Shown here one piece after another: positions 39,301-46,542 of a DNA stretch of 49,258 nucleotides. Numbering within the stretch: position 1 is the first letter of the stretch; the number at the start of each line of letters is the position of its first letter. The notes under the pieces are model-generated. The model was not told the DNA's origin, ran no database searches, and saw only the letters and a list, made by a program, of their open reading frames with translations. A program made the position numbers and the translations under genes. Origin of the DNA: a virus; the IMG/VR virus record IMGVR_UViG_3300046328_000241, positions 1 through 49,258 of that record. One strand, given 5' to 3'.

Positions 39301-40353
39301 TTTAGAACATTAAGTGGAACACCTAATCAAATAAATATATTTAGTGGTACATCATTATTAACTTTTGGTTTACCACAAGACATTGCAACAACATCAAGCC
39401 CAACATTTAATAATTTAAATATTACAAATAATATTGTATCAAGTGCAATAACGATAACAAATAGTGCAAGGTTATTATATATTACTGGTACAACGAATCA
39501 AACATTGGTATTAACACCGAATGGTGTTATATCAGCAACTACAATTGCCATTATTGCGAATACGAATATAATAACTGGTGGTACAAATTTTGGTGGAGGT
39601 ATTGCTGTATATTCAGGTAATAATGTTAATAATTTATTCTTTAGAACATTAACTGGTAGAACAAATCAAATAATCATATCAGCTAGTACTGATTTGATTA
39701 CATTTAGCTTACCACAAGATATTGGTGGTACTTCATCGGTCAATTTTTCAAATTTAAATATTAGTAATAATATTATAACAAATAATATTATTAGTGGTGG
39801 CTCTTTAAGTATAAATAGATTAGTTGTTGCATCAGCATTTACATCAACAGTTAGTACTGGAACACAACCAATAAGTGTACAATCAAGAACATTGGTTACG
39901 AATCTAAATGCTAGTTTATTAGTTGGTCAGAGTGACACATTTTATGTTAACACAGGTACAAGTCAGACAATAACTGGTATAAAGACATTTGTTTCGGATG
40001 TTGTTGCAATTAGAATGATAACAGCAAGTGCATTAACACTTACAGTAAGAACTGGAATGCCACCATTGGTAGTGAGTTCATCAACAATGGTTGTGAATCT
40101 AAATGCTGATATGATTGATAATATTCAAGGTAATCAATTAATAACAGGTGGAACTAATCTAGGTGGTGGTGTACAAATATTTTCTGGAAATACACCATAT
40201 AATTTAAATTTTAGAACGGTATTTGGTGATCCAACAATACAAATAAGTGCTAATACAACAACAGCAACAATAATGTATAAACCAATCATTATCGTAACTG
40301 GCGATTCACCGACTGGCGTATATCCAGATGGGGCGATTTGGATACAAATCTAA
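36391..40353 (+). CDS. Long repetitive tail fibre protein (1320 aa)
   Basis: The protein begins MGGRKITIKQIDATLIPDGK, a likely attachment segment, and then consists of repeated modules. Module a is GTNFGGGI...LFRTLTGRTNQ, IIISAST-x-LITF and LPQDIGGTS. Module b is VTNSARLLYITGTTNQ then LVLTPNGVISATT. A third is GTGVELFKQKNGFDLEFKT-like. At residues about 630-790 a non-repetitive domain with Trp-, Ser- and Gly-rich stretches (YWGTSSSSSSAEL, VPRSYWARVNNVG) interrupts the repeats and may bind receptor. It ends YPDGAIWIQI. No chaperone or peptidase signature is visible. Beta-helical trimeric fibre is the likely fold; function is inferred from repeats and context. Confidence 0.8.
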   Translation: MGGRKITIKQIDATLIPDGKIVKASGGTLVFTSETTGVVDGDKGDIIISNTGQTYVIDQKAVTYDKIQDTLNTNILIGRYDPAGGVLQEIMIGTGLLITGDTLVSTAAFFGSGGTSGEINTASNLGTGIGLYSTKVGSDLRFKSIMAGPNIIISGNSSMIIISGSPSGEINTASNVGTGVELFKQKNGFDLEFKTISGTPNQITVISGSNLIRLALPQDIAITSSPTFLNVNADNIVTTGSNQTISGVKTFVNNIIASALTLTVTTGKPPLVVSSSTMVVNLNADLIDSIQGVDLVTGGTNFGGGISPFTTKVAKDLLFRGLTGRTNQIIISASTSLITFSLPQDIGGTSVPQFGGLNISNNIVSSAITVTNSARLLYITGTTNQTLVLTPNGVISATTIAIIANTNIITGGTNFGGGIAVYSGNNVNNLFFRTLTGRTNQIIISASTNLITFALPQDIGGTSVPQFGGLNITNNITTSAITITNSARLLYITGTTNQTLVITPNGIISATTIIDNGEVNTASNIGGGVGVFSDKSGVDLRFKTFSGTSNQVIISASTDMVIFRLPQDIATTSSPTFRNITTSAITVTNSARLLHITGTTDQILTLTPNGVVSATTIANYYNEIFPEDGASSNVTVTGWTRVAMRTSSSGRGQSIVTIYSRGGNSATASVQLYWGTSSSSSSAELRIVGGHLRVQGLEDDGVTPVFRSVLENTVTYLEMEVISVPRSYWARVNNVGSTLYPTTPLNFELSPLTGTTVAEIPYTALYVKDFQVNLDGSVSSRNFITASGFTSTVPIGTAPLVVNSSTLVNNLNVQYFDGLESSDYVNVSSPQSITGVKTFNNDIIVNKNIITSAITVTNSARLLYITGNTNLALILTPNGVISATTINTNNNIGTITGGTNLGSNFNIFSGNSGNNLFFRTIIGGGNISISGNNTTIIISGSSGASGEVNTASNIGNGVDIFANKSGDDLRFRTLSGTPNQINIFSGTSLLTFGLPQDIATTSSPTFNNLNITNNIVSSAITITNSARLLYITGTTNQTLVLTPNGVISATTIAIIANTNIITGGTNFGGGIAVYSGNNVNNLFFRTLTGRTNQIIISASTDLITFSLPQDIGGTSSVNFSNLNISNNIITNNIISGGSLSINRLVVASAFTSTVSTGTQPISVQSRTLVTNLNASLLVGQSDTFYVNTGTSQTITGIKTFVSDVVAIRMITASALTLTVRTGMPPLVVSSSTMVVNLNADMIDNIQGNQLITGGTNLGGGVQIFSGNTPYNLNFRTVFGDPTIQISANTTTATIMYKPIIIVTGDSPTGVYPDGAIWIQI
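37472..37760 (+). repeat. Direct repeat copy 1 within the fibre gene
   Basis: About 290 nt that recur with few changes at 39428-39716 (offset 1956 nt, a multiple of three). Both copies encode modules b and a of the fibre. Shorter, more diverged copies lie between them (near 37840 and 38140). Confidence 0.75.
39428..39716 (+). repeat. Direct repeat copy 2 within the fibre gene
   Basis: Partner of 37472-37760. Changes are mostly single-base and third-position. In-frame recombination between the two would remove or add 652 residues. Confidence 0.75.
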
Positions 40354-40376
40354 TTATGATATCTAAACAAAATAAA

Positions 40377-40385
40377 CTATTTATA
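40377..40385 (+). promoter_or_regulatory. CTATTTATA promoter-like element
   Basis: Ends 18 nt before the ATG at 40404, within a 50-nt gap between two fibre genes. Confidence 0.55.
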
Positions 40386-40403
40386 AGAGATTAAATATAG
40401 TAA

Positions 40404-42038
40404 ATGTCCAATTTTACAACACGTCCAAATTTAGATAACAGAGATTTTACACAAACAAGTGGTTCATCATTAAGTTTATATGGTGTAACTACTGTTGTTA
40501 ATGATGGTGAATTAAATATTGATGGTATATTAAGGTCAAAGGGTATAATAATTGATGCAACAACAGGTGGAACTGGTTCAACAATTGGATATGGTTTAAT
40601 ATTTAATGGCGAAAGGATTTTATTACAACCAACCCTATCTAATGTTTCTTGGGGTAGTATTAATGGTGTATTATCTGGGCAAACTGATTTATGGAGGGTT
40701 ATTAGTGGGACAACATCAAATGTTGGTGATATAACAGGTGCAACCAATGGTTTAACAAAGGTTGATAAGGATATTAGATTAGGTGGTAGATTAAGTGGTA
40801 CAACCACAATTATATTTGAGCAAACTGGTTCAACATATGGAAATATATCATATGTTTTAACAATTGGTGAAGAGGAAAATGCGTTTAATATAAGAACGAC
40901 AAGCAATCAAGCAACAAATCCAATAACTGAGATAAAATCAAATGCATCAGAAATACAGTTATCACATTCTGATGATATAACAGTTAGTACGGTTAATGTT
41001 GGCGATTCTGGTAATGAAATGTTAACGCTTGATGTTACTGGTGGTAGTTATAGTAAACAATCAACTGGCATTGATCCACAAATCAATTTACCATTTGCAA
41101 AAATGGAAACTGTTAGGAGTGATAATTCAGCAGTTAATCAAATAAGGGTTATAAGAACTGGTATTACAATAACATTACAGAATTTTAATAATTCGGATTT
41201 AGTTAAATTAGAATTTTCAAATGATGGTGGAACTAAATATACCGATAATAGAATAATTAATACTGGTATTGAATATGCTGGTAATTATAGAACTGGTTTT
41301 ACACAATTTACATTAGTTGATAAGGGATTTGTTGAACAATTAGTTAGTAATACATCTGGTTCAACAGTAGTATTACCATCAGCAATAACAAGAACTGAAT
41401 TATTTACATATATATCATCAGCTAGTACATATACTGTAAGTACACCAGCTATTGATGTTTTATTTTTAGATGTTAATGGTATTGTACAAAGAAAAAATAT
41501 TGATTATAGTGTTAGTGGAAATGTAATTACATTATTATCAACATATGATAACGGTGATATCATTCAAGTCGTATATTATCAAGATTATAATCACACAATA
41601 ACTGTTGAAGCTTTTTGGGGTGATATATATGGTACATTGACTGCACAAACTGATTTGGTTAATTATATTGACCAACAAATATTAGCATCAACACCACCCT
41701 CTCCATTACCAACAATATCTGGTTATACCAATATATCAGCAGTTACATCAATAAATTTTAGTAATTATAATATATTTAAAGCAAACGTAATTGGTGATTT
41801 ATCACCATTATTAACTGGTGGAACAGAAGGTTTAACATATGTTTTAAGATTGAGAAATGAATCCACTGGAACAACATATAATTTGTTTTGGTCTGGAAAT
41901 ACTTATTATAGAACCGATTCAATTCCATTGTTAAATATAATAGAACCTAGTACAACTAATGATTATTATATTTTTAGACTTGATAATTATTATAAAATAA
42001 ACGTAGATTATTCGATAGCCATAGTTACAACATCATGA
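40404..42038 (+). CDS. Tail fibre/appendage protein (shared N-terminal module)
   Basis: The 544-residue protein begins MSNFTTRPNLDNRDFTQTSG, which is repeated almost exactly at the N-terminus of the protein at 45708; it is likely the common virion-docking segment. Next come beta-rich stretches with GDITGATNGL and SVSGNVITLLSTYDNGDIIQ, typical of fibre shafts, and a C-terminal domain ending YKINVDYSIAIVTTS. It overlaps the next gene by 4 nt. Fibre identity follows from the docking module, composition and position. Confidence 0.7.
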   Translation: MSNFTTRPNLDNRDFTQTSGSSLSLYGVTTVVNDGELNIDGILRSKGIIIDATTGGTGSTIGYGLIFNGERILLQPTLSNVSWGSINGVLSGQTDLWRVISGTTSNVGDITGATNGLTKVDKDIRLGGRLSGTTTIIFEQTGSTYGNISYVLTIGEEENAFNIRTTSNQATNPITEIKSNASEIQLSHSDDITVSTVNVGDSGNEMLTLDVTGGSYSKQSTGIDPQINLPFAKMETVRSDNSAVNQIRVIRTGITITLQNFNNSDLVKLEFSNDGGTKYTDNRIINTGIEYAGNYRTGFTQFTLVDKGFVEQLVSNTSGSTVVLPSAITRTELFTYISSASTYTVSTPAIDVLFLDVNGIVQRKNIDYSVSGNVITLLSTYDNGDIIQVVYYQDYNHTITVEAFWGDIYGTLTAQTDLVNYIDQQILASTPPSPLPTISGYTNISAVTSINFSNYNIFKANVIGDLSPLLTGGTEGLTYVLRLRNESTGTTYNLFWSGNTYYRTDSIPLLNIIEPSTTNDYYIFRLDNYYKINVDYSIAIVTTS

Positions 42039-42586
42039 GCATATTAGATTCATCAGGTAATAATCTACCACCAGAAATTGGATTGGAAGGTCATTGGTTG
42101 ACTAAATATGGTAAACCAATAACTAACACTGGTTTAATACCTAGTAGAGTAGGTAAAACTGACAGATTTCCTGTTAGTGGGTCGTGTATTGCTCTCGATA
42201 AAACGGACGATTATGTTAATGTTGGTAATTTAAATACATCAGCTTCAACGATATGTGTTTGGGTTAAACCAAATAGTGTAACAGCAGTTGTAAATTATTT
42301 AATACAATTCACAACAAGACAATCAATTAATTTTATTAATGCTGTTGTAGCCCCAAGCGGTATTACAAATACAATAATATATGTTAATGGTAATTCTGGT
42401 TCAACGTTAACAACAAACTGGAATCATTTAGTGGTAACTACACCAAATCCAATAAATTTAACAGATGTTACTATTGGAAGATTTGAGGGAAATAAATATT
42501 ATGGTGGACAATTATTTGATTTGATATTATATTCAGATGTAAAAACATTATCATTTATTAACGAATTATATAATAGTTATTTGTAA
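42035..42586 (+). CDS. LamG/concanavalin-like protein
   Basis: The 183-residue protein fits one LamG-like jelly roll: IALDKTDDYVNVGNLNTSAS, then TICVWVKPNS, then NWNHLVVTT and IGRFEGNKYYGGQLFDLILY. LamG folds bind carbohydrates; here it is probably a small tail appendage or an adapter for the next, larger LamG protein. Start and stop overlap both neighbours (4 nt and 1 nt), so it is co-translated with them. Confidence 0.7.
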   Translation: MSILDSSGNNLPPEIGLEGHWLTKYGKPITNTGLIPSRVGKTDRFPVSGSCIALDKTDDYVNVGNLNTSASTICVWVKPNSVTAVVNYLIQFTTRQSINFINAVVAPSGITNTIIYVNGNSGSTLTTNWNHLVVTTPNPINLTDVTIGRFEGNKYYGGQLFDLILYSDVKTLSFINELYNSYL

Positions 42587-44709
42587 TGGCAGATTTAACA
42601 CAAAATACTATATTAAGATTTAAATGTGATGAATCAACTGGAACGACAGTTTATGATTCATCTGGTAATGCAATACATAAAGCATTAATTGGTAACATAC
42701 CAAGAACATCACAAAACATATATTCATTTGCAAATGAAGAAGGATATACATTAAGTGGTTCAACAAGAATACCAAAACTAAATAATTCAAATACATTGGA
42801 TGTATTTGGAAATCAATTAACATATAAAGGTAAGGTAAGTTATCCAGCAGAGTTTGTTGAAAGTAATGCTCTATCATTCGACACAATCGATGATTATGCT
42901 GAATTTCCAAATCCATATTCTTTTTTAAGAACAAATGGATTTACAACAGATTTACCTGTTAGTATTTTTGCGAGAGTTATGTTTAAGGAAAATGGATCTG
43001 ATGTTATTGTATTGGGTGCTTCTGAGAATGTCGCATCAAGTGCTGATAGTGATTTTGTTGTATATACTGATTCTGCAACAAATAAACTCAGATTCTCTAT
43101 ATATAGTGCAAAAGCAAGTTCATCAAATCCAAATAGAATAAGTGTTTATCAAGCTAGTTTAATACCAACATTAAATAGATATTATAATATTGTAATAACA
43201 TATAATGGAAATCGTGATTCAACATCTGTAACATATTATGTTGATGGTATTTCAACATCTGTGGATTTATATACATTTATTGGTGTTGGTCATTATACTG
43301 GAAAAACACAAGCATTAAGAAGTACTTGGCAAGTATCTAAATTTGGAAGTATAAACTTCAGTTCAAAAGAAATATCTGCACTTAGTATTTATAATTCAGT
43401 ATTAACTGCACAAGAGGCTTTAAATTTACATAATGGTATATTTACAAAACCAGCAGTAGTATTTTTTCCATTTTCAGAAGGTATTGGAAATAATACATAT
43501 ACGACAAGTGGAAGTATAATTACTGGCGCAACATTATTCGGTGGTGTTACAAGATCAAAACAGGATATATATCCATATAACCAATTAAATAATCATTGGC
43601 AGTATGTATCAGGAAACACAAGTGGACAAACTGTAACATTATATAGTCCAATAGATTTAACTAATAGTGTACCAACTGGATTTACATTTAGTAGATTTGT
43701 ACAAGGTTCGAGATATTATTTAAATGGAAGTGAATCCAAAGTAAATTTTAATTATTATAATGCACCCAAGACAAATTTATTGCCAACTGGATATACGCAA
43801 CAAACATCACCTAGTTCATTTCTTTTTTATAGAAATATTTTGGTTAGTAGTGGTACATCCGAATTTTTATTATATCCAGTAATTAACAATGTGAAAATAG
43901 TTAATAAAATTGCTAATTATTCTAGGTTAACAAATATCACCGATAGTGATGTTTTAAATGTTATATCTATTATGACTGGATTAACAAAAAATGAACAATA
44001 TGGTTTAAATTATTTAATAACATATTTAAAATTAACTAATTTATGGAATAAGTTAAAAGCTATTTATCCATTTATTGGGCGAACGTCAGCGAATCATAAG
44101 TTTAATATCAAAAATCCTTTAGATACTAATGGTGCTTTTAGATTAACATTTTCTGGTGGTGTAACACATAACGAAAATGGTGTAACATTTGATGGAATAA
44201 ATGGATATGCAAATACTTATTTTACACCAACTGCACAACTTACTCAAAATAGTGAATCAATAATTTACTATTCTAGGTCTTCTGGTGTTGGTGCAGCAGG
44301 TGTACAAGATGACATTGGTACTGCAACGTCAATAATAATTCGAAGTGGTATGATTGTTCGTAATGATGTTGGTAATTTTGTATCACAAATGAATAGCGTA
44401 ACAAATGGACTTACAAGTGTATCGAATCCAGATGGTAAAGGTATTTATGTTTCTAGTAGAATTTCTTCAACATCTGGGAAATTATTCAAAAATAAAAAAG
44501 AAGTTGCATCTAATATAAATGCAAATAATGGTACATTAGGAAATTCAAATCATTATATAGGTTGTAGAAACGTCAGTAATGTTGCCCAAAGTTTTACACC
44601 AAGAAATACAGGATTTGTTGCACTTGGTGATGGGTTAAGTGATATTGAAGCTATTAATTTAAGTAATATAATAGAAATAACACAAGTAATTTTAAATAGA
44701 AACGTATAA
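42586..44709 (+). CDS. LamG-like tail protein with a C-terminal phage module
   Basis: A 707-residue protein. The first half holds a LamG-like domain: SFDTIDDYAEFPNPYSF, YYNIVITYNGNRDSTSVTYY and SALSIYNSVLTAQEALNLHN. A middle repeat-like part follows. The last third starts LWNKLKAIYPFIGRTSANHK and FNIKNPLDTNGAFRLTFSGG, then YANTYFTPTAQLT. I associate that sequence with a frequent C-terminal module in Bacteroidota phage tail proteins, which supports the host inference. It is probably a receptor-binding protein. The module recognition is from memory. Confidence 0.7.
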   Translation: MADLTQNTILRFKCDESTGTTVYDSSGNAIHKALIGNIPRTSQNIYSFANEEGYTLSGSTRIPKLNNSNTLDVFGNQLTYKGKVSYPAEFVESNALSFDTIDDYAEFPNPYSFLRTNGFTTDLPVSIFARVMFKENGSDVIVLGASENVASSADSDFVVYTDSATNKLRFSIYSAKASSSNPNRISVYQASLIPTLNRYYNIVITYNGNRDSTSVTYYVDGISTSVDLYTFIGVGHYTGKTQALRSTWQVSKFGSINFSSKEISALSIYNSVLTAQEALNLHNGIFTKPAVVFFPFSEGIGNNTYTTSGSIITGATLFGGVTRSKQDIYPYNQLNNHWQYVSGNTSGQTVTLYSPIDLTNSVPTGFTFSRFVQGSRYYLNGSESKVNFNYYNAPKTNLLPTGYTQQTSPSSFLFYRNILVSSGTSEFLLYPVINNVKIVNKIANYSRLTNITDSDVLNVISIMTGLTKNEQYGLNYLITYLKLTNLWNKLKAIYPFIGRTSANHKFNIKNPLDTNGAFRLTFSGGVTHNENGVTFDGINGYANTYFTPTAQLTQNSESIIYYSRSSGVGAAGVQDDIGTATSIIIRSGMIVRNDVGNFVSQMNSVTNGLTSVSNPDGKGIYVSSRISSTSGKLFKNKKEVASNINANNGTLGNSNHYIGCRNVSNVAQSFTPRNTGFVALGDGLSDIEAINLSNIIEITQVILNRNV

Positions 44710-44710
44710 T

Positions 44711-45229
44711 ATGAAAATAATTTTCCCATTAAACACGGCATTACAGAGTGGTAAATATGCAAATCTAATATTGGATTTACTAATATTTCCATCAGCACAA
44801 CAGCATTACATAAATGAGAATGCTAAATCATTAGAGATTTCGGATAGAGATTTTGGTGTATGGTGTCAATTCAATGCAACAACACCGATTACAAAAATTA
44901 AAGAAATTGCTGATGATATTATATCAGCAAATCAAACATATGGATTTACAACACCAGATATATTAGAAATACCATTATGGATAAAAGGTGATATTGGAAT
45001 ATTGGATAGTGAATATATAACTGGAACAACGTATAGACAATTACATGAATCTGATTATCCAAATGCGCCATTTGCTACCAATGGAAGTGAATGTATAATT
45101 AGAATTCCTAATTGGGAGAATTGTGATATGGATTTCTTTTTGGAATTATATAATAAGCAAGGTGGATTATACAATATGTCTTTATTAACAGTAACACAAA
45201 TGCAAACATTAACAACAAGTTGGATATAA
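44711..45229 (+). CDS. Unknown protein in the tail cluster
   Basis: A 172-residue protein starting MKIIFPLNTALQSGKYANLI with a Trp-containing middle (GVWCQFNATTPITKIKEIA) and a Cys-rich strand SECIIRIPNWENCDMDFF. No repeat, no membrane segment and no known motif. It lies between the LamG protein and a DUF1353 protein, 1 nt after the former. A chaperone or small baseplate part is possible. Not recognised. Confidence 0.55.
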   Translation: MKIIFPLNTALQSGKYANLILDLLIFPSAQQHYINENAKSLEISDRDFGVWCQFNATTPITKIKEIADDIISANQTYGFTTPDILEIPLWIKGDIGILDSEYITGTTYRQLHESDYPNAPFATNGSECIIRIPNWENCDMDFFLELYNKQGGLYNMSLLTVTQMQTLTTSWI

Positions 45230-45240
45230 ATTATAAAAAA

Positions 45241-45681
45241 ATGAAAAATAAAACAACAAAAACACAAGAAGATAAACTATTACATTATTTTGATGAGGAA
45301 AAGAACAAAAGAATGTTCTCTTACGATAAGGATGAATATTTTATTATTGATGGTGTAAAATATCTAGTTCCATCTCATTTAAATAATGAACGTTTCTATT
45401 TCGATGGGGCAACTGTACCAAGAATATTTTGGTGGATATTTCCACCTACAGGTAAAGCATTTAAGGCAGCATCATTGCATGATGTATTTTATGTTAGTGG
45501 ATTTATAGATCAAATAACAAAAGGTAAGGTGACTAGAAGATTTGCTGATAAACTGTTTTTAAAACATATGTTACAAGATAAAGTTCCAGCAATTCAATCC
45601 CATACTTTTTATATTATGGTTAGAGCATTTGGTGGCATCAAATTTTGGTTAGATGAGAGAAAAAGAAATAAATCCAAATAA
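45241..45681 (+). CDS. DUF1353-family phage protein
   Basis: ATG 45241 is preferred over a TTG at 45220 inside the previous gene. The 146-residue product shows the DUF1353 pattern: FDGATVPRIFWWIFPPTG, AASLHDVFYVSG, TRRFADKLFLKHML and VRAFGGIKFW. The conserved His-Asp in LHD and the Arg-x-x-Asp after it suggest a metal or active centre, but the biochemical role of DUF1353 is not known to me. It is common in phage tail or lysis regions. Confidence 0.75.
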   Translation: MKNKTTKTQEDKLLHYFDEEKNKRMFSYDKDEYFIIDGVKYLVPSHLNNERFYFDGATVPRIFWWIFPPTGKAFKAASLHDVFYVSGFIDQITKGKVTRRFADKLFLKHMLQDKVPAIQSHTFYIMVRAFGGIKFWLDERKRNKSK

Positions 45682-45690
45682 CTATTTATA
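45682..45690 (+). promoter_or_regulatory. CTATTTATA promoter-like element
   Basis: Starts at the first base after the preceding stop codon and ends 17 nt before the GTG at 45708; it continues TATAAATA. Confidence 0.55.
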
Positions 45691-45707
45691 TATAAATATC
45701 ATATTTC

Positions 45708-46538
45708 GTGAGCAACTTTACCACAAGGCCAAATTTAGACAATAGAGACTTCACACAAACCAGTGGATCAACATTAAATTTATATGGTAACATCATTTTT
45801 GATAAATCTATCATATTAAATGGTGTTAATATAAATGCATCGACTGGTTCATCACTATTTGGATATGTTTTAACACATACAGCTAATGGTATTGAATTAA
45901 AAGCACCATCTGGATTCACATCGGGTGGTGGAAGCGGTGGTGTTGGTGATATAACTGGTGCTACGAATATTGGTGGTGGTGTTGGAGTATTTGCACAAAA
46001 GAATAATAAAGATTTTGAATTTAAATCATTTATTCCATTAAGTGCCATGACAATATCTGGCAATTCAGATCTAATATACTTTGGAGTAAATATTGATGAA
46101 ACTAGAACACAAAACAGAAATACAGTTCCCAATAGTAAATTATTGGATGATCAATTAATAATTATTAATACTGGTGCAACATTTAATAGATCATATCAAT
46201 TACCAGTTGCATTAATTAGTGGAATATCCAGCACATATATAATAGATTTATCACAGGGTGAATTACATACATTGTTATTGTCAGGAAATACTACATTAAA
46301 TTATACTGGTCATACGATTGGTAAGACATATACGTTAATAATAAAAAAAGAAACAACAAATAAAACATTATCATTTACAACTGGTAGATATATGTTTCCG
46401 TTTGGAACAGAACCAGTTACAACCGATCCAACAGCGAATGGTAGTTCACCAGCAAAGAGTGATGATATATTAACATTATTATGTGTTGAATCAGCAAGAA
46501 TGGCAGTTGTTTCAACACCAAATCTAATAAACAATTAA
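45708..46538 (+). CDS. Short fibre protein (shared N-terminal module)
   Basis: The start is GTG 45708; the protein begins MSNFTTRPNLDNRDFTQTSG, the docking module also found at 40404, and both genes have the promoter-like 9-mer at the same distance. The rest (276 residues in all) has fibre-type GDITGATNIGGGVGVFAQKN, as in the long fibre, and a C-terminal domain with a regular beta pattern (NTTLNYTGHTIGKTYTLII). It is likely a shorter alternative fibre or base. Role inferred from the shared module. Confidence 0.7.
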   Translation: MSNFTTRPNLDNRDFTQTSGSTLNLYGNIIFDKSIILNGVNINASTGSSLFGYVLTHTANGIELKAPSGFTSGGGSGGVGDITGATNIGGGVGVFAQKNNKDFEFKSFIPLSAMTISGNSDLIYFGVNIDETRTQNRNTVPNSKLLDDQLIIINTGATFNRSYQLPVALISGISSTYIIDLSQGELHTLLLSGNTTLNYTGHTIGKTYTLIIKKETTNKTLSFTTGRYMFPFGTEPVTTDPTANGSSPAKSDDILTLLCVESARMAVVSTPNLINN

Positions 46539-46542
46539 TAAA

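Noticed and set aside
42620-43141. Hydrophobic frames on either strand within the LamG gene
   Set aside because: They are shadows of a clear coding gene, with compositions that follow from the AT-rich codons.
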